Below, piece after piece: positions 34,578 to 44,050 of a stretch of DNA of 64,000 nucleotides (positions are counted from its first letter, which is position 1; each line of letters begins with the position of its first letter). A program made the translations under genes and the position numbers. Below the pieces are notes generated by a model. The model ran no database searches, was not told where the DNA came from, and was given only the letters and a program-made list of their open reading frames with translations. The stretch spans positions 35,756 to 99,755 of the forward strand of contig NZ_OVCN01000015.1 in the NCBI RefSeq assembly GCF_900406815.1, written 5' to 3'. This DNA is from Acinetobacter haemolyticus. GTDB taxonomy: Bacteria; Pseudomonadota; Gammaproteobacteria; Pseudomonadales; Moraxellaceae.

Positions 34578-35497
34578 TTGTGATTTCAACCACTGTTCCA
34601 AAAATCCAAAAATGGCTAGAAGATGCCTTTGCAAAGTATGCACCTAACGAATCCTATTGCTTGGCGCATAGTGCAGAAGCATTACATGCCACCACTGCTG
34701 TTTCTTGGTTCCCCGATTTAGATTATCTGGAGACTTTGCCTCAACTTAAACTGATTCATTCGATGGCAGCAGGTGTTGAACATCTAAATCTGGAGAGAAT
34801 TGGTCAGCGTTATCAAGTCTGCCGAGTTGTGGATCAGCTTCATCAAAAAGGAATGTTTGACTATTTACAATGGGGTGTCCTTTATTATCAGCGTTTCTTT
34901 GATCAGGCCTTTGAGCAAAAAAAGCAACTACGATGGCGGCAGTATCCTCAACGTAGTGGTGCTGAGATAAAGATCGGAATTATGGGGTTGGGGCAAATGG
35001 GAGGATATATTAGTCAACGATTTGCTGCATTGGGCTATCAAGTATCAGGTTGGTCACGTAGTCTTAAGTCCCTAGAGAATGTACAGTGTTTTGCAGGCGA
35101 CTCAGACTTTGGTGCTTTCCTCAGTCAGGCAGAAATTTTGATTAACTTGTTACCCCTAACGGAAAGTAACCGAGGGATTTTATCTCGGGATTTATTTGAC
35201 CAGTTACCCGAACGAGCGTGCGTCATTAATTGTGGTCGTGGTCAACATTTGGTCGAGCAAGATTTAATTGATTACCTAGATTCGGGACATTTGCGTGGCG
35301 CAATTCTGGATGTGTTTAGCCATGAACCTTTGGCGGTAGAAAGCCCACTTTGGCAGCATCATAAAATTGTAGTCACACCGCATGTTGCCTCCCACGCACC
35401 ATGGTCTGTTGTAGTGGAACAGATTTTAGAAAATGATAGACGGATTAAACAGGGGCGAAATTTGCTCAATCCAATAGATACAACTAAAGGTTATTGA
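34574..35497 (+). CDS. Glyoxylate/hydroxypyruvate reductase A-like dehydrogenase
   Basis: A D-2-hydroxyacid dehydrogenase of 307 residues. The dinucleotide motif is IGIMGLGQMGGYISQRFAAL; catalytic residues lie in VINCGRGQHLVEQDLIDYLD (Arg), DVFSHEPLAVESPLW (Glu) and VVTPHVASHAPW (His). The short N-terminal catalytic part resembles GhrA rather than SerA or LdhA. It reduces 2-oxo acids with NAD(P)H. Starts with an ATGA overlap on the class II aldolase gene. Confidence 0.83.
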   Translation: MIVISTTVPKIQKWLEDAFAKYAPNESYCLAHSAEALHATTAVSWFPDLDYLETLPQLKLIHSMAAGVEHLNLERIGQRYQVCRVVDQLHQKGMFDYLQWGVLYYQRFFDQAFEQKKQLRWRQYPQRSGAEIKIGIMGLGQMGGYISQRFAALGYQVSGWSRSLKSLENVQCFAGDSDFGAFLSQAEILINLLPLTESNRGILSRDLFDQLPERACVINCGRGQHLVEQDLIDYLDSGHLRGAILDVFSHEPLAVESPLWQHHKIVVTPHVASHAPWSVVVEQILENDRRIKQGRNLLNPIDTTKGY

Positions 35498-35531
35498 TGA
35501 TATCCGCTTCGAAAGATTCAATCCCCAAAAG

Positions 35532-35564
35532 GACATTATCCCGTATGACTTACGGGATAATGTC
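35532..35564. terminator. Stem-loop between convergent genes
   Basis: A perfect 14-bp stem GACATTATCCCGTA/TACGGGATAATGTC with a 5-nt loop lies between the reductase gene and the oppositely oriented oxidoreductase gene. It lacks a T-run; probable bidirectional terminator. Confidence 0.6.
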
Positions 35565-35587
35565 TGACTTAAAGTAAAGTTTAGAGG

Positions 35588-38500
35588 TTATGAAGCACGT
35601 TGTTTTTGTAGACTGAACGCTAACTCATCCCAACGTTGCATCGCTGTTTGCATGGCTTGGGTTTTAATATGACCAAAACCACGTACTTCTACAGGTAGTT
35701 TGGCAATTTCTTCAGCCACAGCAAGGTCATAACGTTCAGGGGCAGCAACCAATCTTTCAACAAATGCGATATAACGATCACGCCAAGCTTGTTCACGTCT
35801 GCGTTCTTCATGACGTGCAAATGGATCGAGGAAGGTTTCCCGAAGCAACTGCAAACGTGCAAGTAACATCATTGGGAAACGAATCCAGTATCCGAAAGCA
35901 CGCTTACGAATATTTTGATCAGCACCTAAAGTCGGTGGAGCAAGATGGTAAGTTAAGCGTAAACCTTTACCAAAATGGGTTTCAATCGACTCTTTGAATT
36001 TTTTACCGGTTAAAAGACGAGCGACTTCATATTCATCTTTATAAGCCATCACACGATACAGTTGTGTGGCAATGGTCGCGGTCAATTCTTCTGGTAATGC
36101 TTTCAATGCTTGTTCAACTAAACGACGATACTTCATCGCATAGGCTTCATTCCAATAGTCAACCAAACGTGCTGAACGATCCTCGATTAATTCAGCCAAT
36201 GTTTCAGGTTTTTTAGTTTTTTGCATGGCTGCAAGCAATCGTGGCGCTAAACTTGGATCACTGGCAAGATGGCACCCAACTCGGAAAGCTTCGAGATTCT
36301 TTTCTACGGCAGTGCCATTGAGTTGAATCGCTTTTTCAATGCTTTGACGTAATAGCGGTATACGACCTGATTGCCATGCCATACCAAGTAATAGTTGATT
36401 GGTAAAGATTGCATCGCCCAGTACTAAAGTTGCGATACGTGTCGCAGATAGTGATACTAGTGTGCCTTTGCGGGTACGACCACGTAGACGATCAACTAAG
36501 TCACTGATAGGCGCATACCAGTCACGAGAGTCAATAAAGTCTGATGTCGGTGAAGCATCTTCATTCACAATCACCACCGCATTTTCTTTTAAGCGAGAAA
36601 GTGCAGCACCACTACCGGCAACCACAGCATCTGCACCGATTAAAAGATCACATTGACCCGCTGGAATCTTGGTTGAAGAAATATGCTCATCTGAATTTGC
36701 GACTTGGATATAGGAATAAACCGTACCGCCTTTTTGAGCCAGTCCAGCCATATCCATCACACGTGTTGCTTTACCTTCAAGATGTGCTGCCATACCGAGT
36801 AGGGCACCAATCGTCACCACACCTGTACCACCAACACCACCTACCATAATACGATTTGGTACATCATCAAGTACTGGAATGATTGGTGTTTCAGGCCAAC
36901 CTGCAGCAATACCTTCAAATTTTTCAGGACGTTTCATGTCGCGGGTATGTACCGTGACAAAACTTGGACAGAAACCGTCAACACAAGAAAAATCTTTGTT
37001 ACACGTGCTTTGATTAATCTGGCGTTTTGGTCCTAATGCAGTTTCTACAGTTTCAATGGATAAACAATTCGATTTTTTAGAACAATCACCACAGCTTTCA
37101 CATATATCCGTATTGATATAGATACGTTCTGCTGGATCAGGATAGGCATCACGTTTACGGCGACGACGTTTTTCGCTGGCACAAGTTTGTACGTAAATTA
37201 AAGCAGTAACACCTGACGTTTCGCGTAATTGACGTTGAATCGCATCCAATTCATTTCGATGATGAATTTCTACATTTGCTGCAATTCCTTCTTCTGCATG
37301 AATCAGTTCAGGTTCATCCGTCACAATGACTTGTTTTTTTATCCCTTCCGCTGCTAACTGGCGGGTTAATTGAGCGACACTCAAGTGACCATCGACATGT
37401 TGTCCACCTGTCATGGCAACCGCATCGTTATAAAGGATTTTGTAAGTAATATTCACTTTAGCGGCGATCGCTTGGCGAATGGCAAGATAACCTGAATGGA
37501 AATAGGTCCCATCACCAAGATTTGCAAATATATGTTTTTCATTGGTGAAAGGAGATGCACCAACCCAACTCACACCTTCACCGCCCATCTGAGAGAAGGT
37601 TTCTGTGCCGCGATCAAGTGAAACCGCAATATAGTGACAACCAATACCACCAAGCGCACGACTTCCTTCAGGAAGGACGGTTGAGGTGTTGTGTGGGCAA
37701 CCGCTACAGAAATAAGGTTTGCGCTCTGCGAGATCAGTTACACCGTGAGACGCTTGTTCTGCTTTAAGTAATAAGTCTGCTTTATTTTGAATTTGTGTTC
37801 TTAACGCTTCTGGTAAATCAAGGCCTAAGAATCGAGTTGCAAGCATTTTAGCAATCGGTTCAGGCTGGAATTCATAATGTCCAATGAGTGGTGCTTCTTC
37901 AACTGAGGTACTCCATTCACCTTTTCCATCACAGGCTTTACCAATGACTCGAGGACGTTGATCATCTGGGAGGGAATAGAGCTCATCTTTGATCTGTGCT
38001 TCAAGGATCGGTCGTTTTTCTTCGACCACGATCAGCTCTTGTAAGCCTTGTGCAAATTCACGGATACCTTGAGGTTCTAACGGCCAAATCAATTCAACTT
38101 GATAAACACGTAATCCGAGTTGTTCGGCTGTTTCACCTTCAATGCCTAATATACGCAATGCTTCAATAGTATCTAAATAACTCTTACCACTTGCAACGAT
38201 ACCCACACGAGCATTTTCGCATGACCACGTTTCACGATTCAGTTTGTTGGCACGTGCATAGGCCAGAACAGCAGGTAGGCGATATTTATAGAGACGTTCT
38301 TCTTGTTGTATCCCATGATCTGGCCAACGGATATTGACACCACCATCAGGAAATTCGATATCTTCTGGAATAATTGGCGTTACGCGGTCTAAACCAACTT
38401 TAACTGATGCCGAGGTTTCAACAATTTCACTTACCAATTTCATTGAGGTCCATACGCCTGCAAAACGAGACATGGCAACAGCGTGAACACCAAGATCTAA

Positions 38501-39070
38501 AATATGTTGAACAGATGTTGGATAGAAAATAGGAATACCGCAACCAATCATGACATGTTCGGATTGATGCGGAACTGTAGAAGACTTACAGGAATGATCA
38601 TCACCAAACAGGGCAACAACGCCGCCGTGTTCGGCTGTACCTGCGAGATTGGCATGGCGTAGGACGTCACCAGAACGATCGACACCAGGACCTTTGCCAT
38701 ACCACCACGAAGTCACACCATCATATTTCCCTTGTCCTGCAAGGTTGGCCTGTTGGGTCCCCCAAATGGCGGTAGCGGCTAAATCCTCATTTACTCCCGG
38801 CTGAAAAACCACATGATGATCTTTCAGTAAACCGCCTATTTGCCAAAGGAAGCTGTCGTAATTACCTACAGGTGAACCACGATATCCTGAAATAAAACCT
38901 GCAGTTTGGTAACCTTTTAAAGTATCCCGACGTGTTTGGGCAAGTGGTAAACGAACCAATGCCTGTATACCCGTCATATATGCAGTACCGTCATCACTTA
39001 TATATTTATCGTCAAGTGATACATCCTTTGTAGCAATCATTCTTGGAGTAAATTTTGTCGCTATATTCAT
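35588..39070 (-). CDS. Indolepyruvate ferredoxin oxidoreductase family protein (fused subunits)
   Basis: A protein of 1160 residues that joins all parts of a 2-oxoacid:acceptor oxidoreductase. The N-terminus has GFISGYRGSPVGNYDSFLW (pyrimidine-binding part). CSGCPHNTS is near residue 457; the thiamine diphosphate motif NLGDGTYFHSGYLAIRQA near 520; a cluster CESCGDCSKKSNC near 657; and the gamma domain VGGVGGTGVVTIGALLGMAA near 744. It oxidatively decarboxylates aryl or branched 2-oxo acids to acyl-CoA. Next to the leucine pathway it could supply isovaleryl-CoA from 2-oxoisocaproate. AAGGAG precedes the ATG. Confidence 0.9.
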   Translation of the reverse strand: MNIATKFTPRMIATKDVSLDDKYISDDGTAYMTGIQALVRLPLAQTRRDTLKGYQTAGFISGYRGSPVGNYDSFLWQIGGLLKDHHVVFQPGVNEDLAATAIWGTQQANLAGQGKYDGVTSWWYGKGPGVDRSGDVLRHANLAGTAEHGGVVALFGDDHSCKSSTVPHQSEHVMIGCGIPIFYPTSVQHILDLGVHAVAMSRFAGVWTSMKLVSEIVETSASVKVGLDRVTPIIPEDIEFPDGGVNIRWPDHGIQQEERLYKYRLPAVLAYARANKLNRETWSCENARVGIVASGKSYLDTIEALRILGIEGETAEQLGLRVYQVELIWPLEPQGIREFAQGLQELIVVEEKRPILEAQIKDELYSLPDDQRPRVIGKACDGKGEWSTSVEEAPLIGHYEFQPEPIAKMLATRFLGLDLPEALRTQIQNKADLLLKAEQASHGVTDLAERKPYFCSGCPHNTSTVLPEGSRALGGIGCHYIAVSLDRGTETFSQMGGEGVSWVGASPFTNEKHIFANLGDGTYFHSGYLAIRQAIAAKVNITYKILYNDAVAMTGGQHVDGHLSVAQLTRQLAAEGIKKQVIVTDEPELIHAEEGIAANVEIHHRNELDAIQRQLRETSGVTALIYVQTCASEKRRRRKRDAYPDPAERIYINTDICESCGDCSKKSNCLSIETVETALGPKRQINQSTCNKDFSCVDGFCPSFVTVHTRDMKRPEKFEGIAAGWPETPIIPVLDDVPNRIMVGGVGGTGVVTIGALLGMAAHLEGKATRVMDMAGLAQKGGTVYSYIQVANSDEHISSTKIPAGQCDLLIGADAVVAGSGAALSRLKENAVVIVNEDASPTSDFIDSRDWYAPISDLVDRLRGRTRKGTLVSLSATRIATLVLGDAIFTNQLLLGMAWQSGRIPLLRQSIEKAIQLNGTAVEKNLEAFRVGCHLASDPSLAPRLLAAMQKTKKPETLAELIEDRSARLVDYWNEAYAMKYRRLVEQALKALPEELTATIATQLYRVMAYKDEYEVARLLTGKKFKESIETHFGKGLRLTYHLAPPTLGADQNIRKRAFGYWIRFPMMLLARLQLLRETFLDPFARHEERRREQAWRDRYIAFVERLVAAPERYDLAVAEEIAKLPVEVRGFGHIKTQAMQTAMQRWDELAFSLQKQRAS

Positions 39071-39244
39071 TTATGTCTCCTTAGTATTGTGGTCGTTCGT
39101 GCGACTTTCTTTTCTCAACATCCGAGTTGAAGTTTGGAGCAATTGACATACAAAAAATTAAAATGGGCTTAGCGTCTAAAAGAGAGGGCTGGCTCAAATG
39201 TATGTACATATTTACCATTGTGGTTGATCTAATCTGGTGCAACA

Positions 39245-40252
39245 ATGCGTAATTTAGGAAAAGATATTTACGTTATGCGCAAAAATCACGAGGGTGGACT
39301 GTTGCATGCCATGCATGCTTTCCTGAAAGTGATTGACAGTGGAAGTTTTACAGCAGCAGCAGAACAAATGGATTTGACCACGGCACAGGTGTCACGTCTG
39401 ATCAGCGAATTAGAAACGCGTTTGGGTGTTAAGTTGTTGCAACGTTCGACTCGACAACACTCATTGACCGATATTGGGGCGACCTATGCGGAACGCTGTC
39501 GTCAAGTGATTTCAATCATTGAAGAAGCTGAAGCCGAAGCGACAGGTACAGCAACCAAACCCAAAGGTCGGTTACGAATCTTGAGTATGGCAAGTTTCGG
39601 TCATTATTATGTTGCGCCTGTCATGGCAGAATTCTGCCAAACTTATCCAGATTTGACGGTTGAATATCGCACGTCTCAAAATGCACCTGACCTTTTAGCC
39701 AAAGGGATTGATGTCAGTTTGTATTTAACGGAGTCTTTGACCGATTCAAGATTTGTTGCTCGTCGAATCGGCACTATTTTTTCTGTGTTATGTGCTTCAC
39801 CTACTTACTTGCAAAAACATGGCATTCCTCAGTCACCAGATGAGTTACATGAACATGCGTGTTTGCGGTTGGTGAATCCATCCATCACACCACAATGGCA
39901 TCTTGTCAGTGAAAATAGCTGTTCTTATCAAATAGACATTTCAGGTCAGTTAATTGCCGATACGCCTGAACTTTTATTAGATATGGTACAACAAGATATG
40001 GGGATTGCATTGTTGCCTATGTTTGCTGTGATTGATGCGGTTCGGGCGGGACATTTATGTCACATTTTGCCAACTTGGCGCTCTCCCGATATTGGGGTTT
40101 ATACCTTATTGCCATCACGACACTTTATTGATGCCAAAACACGTGCGTGGTTAAATTGGGTCGAGCAATATATTGCACCCAAGATAGAGGCCGACACTTC
40201 TTATTTTTATCAATTGACCCATAGTGAACAGGACATTCAAAATATAAAATAA
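39245..40252 (+). CDS. LysR-family transcriptional regulator
   Basis: A protein of 335 residues. The winged helix is MHAFLKVIDSGSFTAAAEQM followed by TTAQVSRLISELETRLGVKL and LLQRSTRQHSLTDIGATYAE. The periplasmic-binding-like effector domain follows. The N-terminal 20 residues before the helix are unusual and the start is uncertain; an ATG at 39275 is an alternative. It is divergent from the oxidoreductase gene with 174 bp between, so it probably controls that gene. The DNA-binding domain groups with the CrgA/AaeR-like LysR class. Confidence 0.85.
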   Translation: MRNLGKDIYVMRKNHEGGLLHAMHAFLKVIDSGSFTAAAEQMDLTTAQVSRLISELETRLGVKLLQRSTRQHSLTDIGATYAERCRQVISIIEEAEAEATGTATKPKGRLRILSMASFGHYYVAPVMAEFCQTYPDLTVEYRTSQNAPDLLAKGIDVSLYLTESLTDSRFVARRIGTIFSVLCASPTYLQKHGIPQSPDELHEHACLRLVNPSITPQWHLVSENSCSYQIDISGQLIADTPELLLDMVQQDMGIALLPMFAVIDAVRAGHLCHILPTWRSPDIGVYTLLPSRHFIDAKTRAWLNWVEQYIAPKIEADTSYFYQLTHSEQDIQNIK

Positions 40253-40284
40253 CTGTAATAACTCATTCAAAATAATAATTTTTT

Positions 40285-40318
40285 AAATGCTCCTTCAAAT
40301 CGAATTTGCGGAGCATTT
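40285..40318. terminator. Stem-loop between convergent genes
   Basis: A 9-bp stem AAATGCTCC/GGAGCATTT with a 16-nt loop between the LysR gene and the HMG-CoA lyase gene. No T-run follows on either strand. Confidence 0.45.
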
Positions 40319-40335
40319 AGGATCGCTGAATTTAT

Positions 40336-41238
40336 TTATGCACAATGTTGCTGCAGATAGGTATTTGCATAGTTCGATAAATTTTTTCGGTTCAATGTCT
40401 GATTGATATTTTGGCTTGCCAACATCAACTTCTCTAAATTAATGCCTGTTTCATATCCAATATGAGACAGTAAATAATACAAATCCTCAGTCGCGACATT
40501 ACCTGATGAACCTTTGGCATAAGGACAACCACCCAGTCCAGCAAGAGAAGAATCAAAGACTCGAATACCTTGCTGTAAAGACTGATAGATATTGGCGATT
40601 GCCATCCCATAGGTATTATGAAAATGTCCTGCCAAAATCTTGCTGTCCAATTCTGCTAAGCATGCTTGCCAAACTTTTTGCACTCGATCTGGTGTCGCTG
40701 TCCCAATGGTTTCACCCAATGAAATCTCATAACAACCCATGTCATGCAGCCGTTTGACGACATTCACGACTTGTTTGGGATCAATTGCACCTTCATAAGG
40801 ACAGTCCACCATACAAGATACATAACCACGTACTCGGACATTATTTAATTTCGCTGCTTGAAAAATCTCAGAGAATCGCTCTAGGCTTTCTTCTATCGAA
40901 CAATTGATATTCTTTCGGGTAAAGCTCTCAGAAGCCGCGGTAAAAACCGCAACCTCTTTACATCCTACGGATAGGGCAGCTTCGAAGCCTTTAAGATTTG
41001 GCGTGAGCAAGCTCAAATTTAAATCATCGCGTTGTGGCAACAATTTAAATAACTCATCGCTCTGTGCCATTTGTGGCACCCATTTGGCTGATACACATGA
41101 ACCAACTTCAATTGACTTCAAACCTGCATCAATTAAATCATTGATGAAGCTCAATCGTTGTTCAATGCTTAAAGCTTGTTTCTCGTTTTGCAAACCATCA
41201 CGAGGCCCAACTTCCACAATCTTTACATAGTCACTCAT
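40336..41238 (-). CDS. liuE: Hydroxymethylglutaryl-CoA lyase
   Basis: A TIM-barrel lyase of 300 residues. VEVGPRDGLQNEKQALS gives the metal-binding aspartate region. GRVR-like and AGHFHNTYGMAIAN supply His ligands. The active-site loop GLGGCPYAKGSSGNVATEDL carries the catalytic cysteine near residue 236. It splits HMG-CoA into acetoacetate and acetyl-CoA, the last leucine-specific step. GAGGAGG precedes the ATG, which overlaps the liuD stop by 4 bp. Last gene of the leftward liu operon. Confidence 0.92.
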   Translation of the reverse strand: MSDYVKIVEVGPRDGLQNEKQALSIEQRLSFINDLIDAGLKSIEVGSCVSAKWVPQMAQSDELFKLLPQRDDLNLSLLTPNLKGFEAALSVGCKEVAVFTAASESFTRKNINCSIEESLERFSEIFQAAKLNNVRVRGYVSCMVDCPYEGAIDPKQVVNVVKRLHDMGCYEISLGETIGTATPDRVQKVWQACLAELDSKILAGHFHNTYGMAIANIYQSLQQGIRVFDSSLAGLGGCPYAKGSSGNVATEDLYYLLSHIGYETGINLEKLMLASQNINQTLNRKNLSNYANTYLQQHCA

Positions 41239-43226
41239 GCAACTTCCTCCTCAGCAGCTTGGAAGTCCACAAGTTCATCGCCAGCTTTGACCTGATCGCC
41301 GACTTGGAAATAAGCATCTAAAATCACACCATCTTTTGGAGCACGAATGGTGTATTCCATTTTCATCGCTTCTAGGGTTAAAAGCACATCATCTTTTTTC
41401 ACGGTGTGGTTTGCACCCACCAGTAATTGTGTCACTACACCTGGCATCGGTGCTTTGAGGTGTCCTTGCTCAGATTGACCATCCGTTTGATTATAATCTT
41501 GACGCAAATAGCTAAACTTATAACTTTGTCCAGCGTTGAACAGGGTAATACCTTGCGCACCTCGATTAAAGGCGAGTTTTTGCTTAATCCCACCAATTTG
41601 AATATTAGCACTATGCTGATCAGTCAATTGACCTGTGATGTGGTAGTTTTGACCGTTAAATTCTGCATTAAATCCTTGTTCAGCAGCAGAAAATTTAATC
41701 TGAATATCTTGGTTTAGATAATTCAATTTAATGCTGTGCTGATAAGCGACATTACTACGCCATAAGGGTTGCGCCAACCACAGTTGTTTTTGACCTGATT
41801 TGTTGTTTTGCATTTGGCTTAGAAACTCAATAAATGCAGTCGCAACAACAAACTCAGGTTTTATATTCGCTGGGCTAAACAAGAACTGTTCTTCACGCTG
41901 GATCAGATTAGTGTCCAACTTTGCTTGTTTAAATGAATCACACTGTACAATCTTTTGCAAAAAGGCAATGTTATTGCCTAAACCATCGACATGGAATTGA
42001 CTAAGCGCGTGTTGCATTTGAATCAAAGCAGCTTCACGGTTTTTACCCCATACGATCAATTTGGCGATCATTGGATCATAGAAGGTGGTAATTTCATCGC
42101 CTTCAACAATGCCACTGTCTACACGCACATATTGGTTTTGCGTTGGGTAGCGTAGATAGTCAATTTTACCAATCGCAGGTAAAAAGCCTTTTTCTGGTTC
42201 TTCGGCATAAATACGTGCTTCGAGGGCGTGCCCGTGAATTTTTAATTCATGTTGTAATTTTGGTAAAGGCTCGCCATACGCAACACGTAATTGCCATTCA
42301 ACTAAATCTTCACCTGTAATCATTTCAGTCACAGGATGTTCGACTTGTAAGCGTGTGTTCATTTCCATGAAATACGCCGTACCGTCTTGTTCAACAATAA
42401 ACTCAACCGTACCTGCACCAACATAATCTACAGCACGTGCAGCATCAATTGCAGCTTGACGCATTGCATCGAGCTTTTCGCTTGGCATTTGTGGAGCAGG
42501 GGCTTCCTCTAGTACTTTTTGATGACGACGTTGAACAGAACAATCCCGTTCAAATAAATGTACATAGTTGCCATGCGTGTCGCCAAATACTTGTACTTCG
42601 ATATGACGTGGTTGAATCACATAACGTTCAATCAGTACATCATCATTACCAAAACTCGATTTGGCTTCACGTTTACAAGATGCAAGAGAATGTAGGAAAT
42701 CTTCACTACGCTCCACCAGACTCATGCCTTTACCACCACCGCCAGCACTGGCTTTGATGAGTACAGGATAGCCAATACGATCTGCTTGCTGTTTTAAAAA
42801 TTCAGCATCTTGGTTGGTTCCGTGATAACCCGGCGTTAAAGGTACACCCGCTTTTTCCATCAAAGCTTTAGAGGTTGCTTTTAAGCCCATCGCTAAAATG
42901 GCATCAACAGGTGGCCCGATAAAGCAAATATTGTGCTGCTGGCAAGCTAAAGCAAATTGATCATTTTCCGAAAGAAAACCATAACCAGGATGAATCGCTT
43001 GGCTTCCCGTATCAATCGCCGCTTGAATAATACGATCAGCTTGTAAATAACTTTGTATTGCAGGAGATTGACCAATATAAATCGCTTCATCAGCAAGTTT
43101 AACGTGTTGGGCATGAGCGTCTGCATCTGAATAAACCGCAACCGTTGCAATACCTAATTTTTTGGCAGTACGAATCACACGGCAAGCAATCTCACCACGG
43201 TTCGCAATTAAAATCTTTTCAAACAT
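41235..43226 (-). CDS. liuD: Methylcrotonyl-CoA carboxylase biotin-containing alpha subunit
   Basis: A protein of 663 residues. Biotin carboxylase comes first (FEKILIANRGEIACRVIRTA, ATP-grasp loop KASAGGGGKGMSLV near residue 160, FMEMNTRLQVEHPVTEM), then the linking domain, then the biotinyl domain with EAMKMEYT near residue 622. The biotin lysine is present. It carboxylates 3-methylcrotonyl-CoA together with LiuB. The start at 43226 has AAGGA at 8 nt; 43235 does not. It lies between liuC and liuE in a tight operon. Confidence 0.92.
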   Translation of the reverse strand: MFEKILIANRGEIACRVIRTAKKLGIATVAVYSDADAHAQHVKLADEAIYIGQSPAIQSYLQADRIIQAAIDTGSQAIHPGYGFLSENDQFALACQQHNICFIGPPVDAILAMGLKATSKALMEKAGVPLTPGYHGTNQDAEFLKQQADRIGYPVLIKASAGGGGKGMSLVERSEDFLHSLASCKREAKSSFGNDDVLIERYVIQPRHIEVQVFGDTHGNYVHLFERDCSVQRRHQKVLEEAPAPQMPSEKLDAMRQAAIDAARAVDYVGAGTVEFIVEQDGTAYFMEMNTRLQVEHPVTEMITGEDLVEWQLRVAYGEPLPKLQHELKIHGHALEARIYAEEPEKGFLPAIGKIDYLRYPTQNQYVRVDSGIVEGDEITTFYDPMIAKLIVWGKNREAALIQMQHALSQFHVDGLGNNIAFLQKIVQCDSFKQAKLDTNLIQREEQFLFSPANIKPEFVVATAFIEFLSQMQNNKSGQKQLWLAQPLWRSNVAYQHSIKLNYLNQDIQIKFSAAEQGFNAEFNGQNYHITGQLTDQHSANIQIGGIKQKLAFNRGAQGITLFNAGQSYKFSYLRQDYNQTDGQSEQGHLKAPMPGVVTQLLVGANHTVKKDDVLLTLEAMKMEYTIRAPKDGVILDAYFQVGDQVKAGDELVDFQAAEEEVA

Positions 43227-43237
43227 GTTGATCATCC

Positions 43238-44041
43238 TTAATTGTTGTTATTGGAATTTGAAGTCCACGCAGGGGCTTGCTTACTTAAGAAAGCAGTTAA
43301 GCCTTCTTTTGCCTCACTGCCTTGACGGACTTGTGCGATGTGTTGAGCAGTTTGTCGAAGTAATTCATTATTCATACTTTGATTGCTGACCATTTGAATC
43401 AGTTGCTTAGATGCTGCTTGAGCATGTGGTCCACCCAGCAGTAAAGCATCAATAATCTCTTGAACTTTTTTATCTAAATCTTCTGCATCCGCAATTTCAT
43501 GTGCCAAGCCGATTTGTTTTGCTTCATGCGCTGAGATACGTTCAGCAGTTAAAAAATAGCGTGAAGCTTGTCTAGCCCCAATCGCACGAATTACATATGG
43601 GCTAATCGTAGAAGGGGCAAGACCTAATCGAACCTCAGAGGTTGCAAATTTGGCATCGGTACTGGCAATGCAAATATCACATGCAGATGCCAAACCCATA
43701 CCACCACCAAAAGCAATGCCATGAACACGTGCAATCGTTGGCTGTTTTAAGGCTGCAAGTGCTTCAAGCATCTGTGCGAGTTTTAAAGCATCGGCTTCAT
43801 TTTCTTCTGTAGAAGCTTGACCCGCTTGTTTCATCCAATTTAGGTCTGCACCCGCTGAAAAGCTTTTGCCACGACCTGCTAAAACCACAACTCGAATATT
43901 GTCACGGGTAGCAAGTTGCTTAAAACAAGTATGCAATTCTTCAATCACCGTTGTATTGAAGGCATTGTGTAGCTCAGGGCGATTCAGCCACACATATGCC
44001 ACTTGATCATGCTGTTCCAGTTGTAAAAATTGATAGCTCAT
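43238..44041 (-). CDS. liuC: Methylglutaconyl-CoA hydratase (enoyl-CoA hydratase family)
   Basis: A crotonase of 267 residues: WLNRPELHNAFNTTVIEEL, VVLAGRGKSFSAGADLNWMK, AFGGGMGLASACDICIAS, SEVRLGLAPSTISPYVIRAI. The GLAPSTISPYV replaces the usual GxxPGAGG and is characteristic of AUH/LiuC-type hydratases. It hydrates 3-methylglutaconyl-CoA to HMG-CoA. The start at 44041 has AGAGG; the upstream GTG does not. It lies between the two carboxylase subunits. Confidence 0.88.
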   Translation of the reverse strand: MSYQFLQLEQHDQVAYVWLNRPELHNAFNTTVIEELHTCFKQLATRDNIRVVVLAGRGKSFSAGADLNWMKQAGQASTEENEADALKLAQMLEALAALKQPTIARVHGIAFGGGMGLASACDICIASTDAKFATSEVRLGLAPSTISPYVIRAIGARQASRYFLTAERISAHEAKQIGLAHEIADAEDLDKKVQEIIDALLLGGPHAQAASKQLIQMVSNQSMNNELLRQTAQHIAQVRQGSEAKEGLTAFLSKQAPAWTSNSNNNN

Positions 44042-44050
44042 AAACACCTC

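Noticed and set aside
35764..37767. Several antisense open frames of 70-101 codons opposite the 1160-residue oxidoreductase
   Set aside because: They have no ribosome sites or protein-like composition and lie opposite a gene with clear domains and motifs; they are shadows of its codon use.
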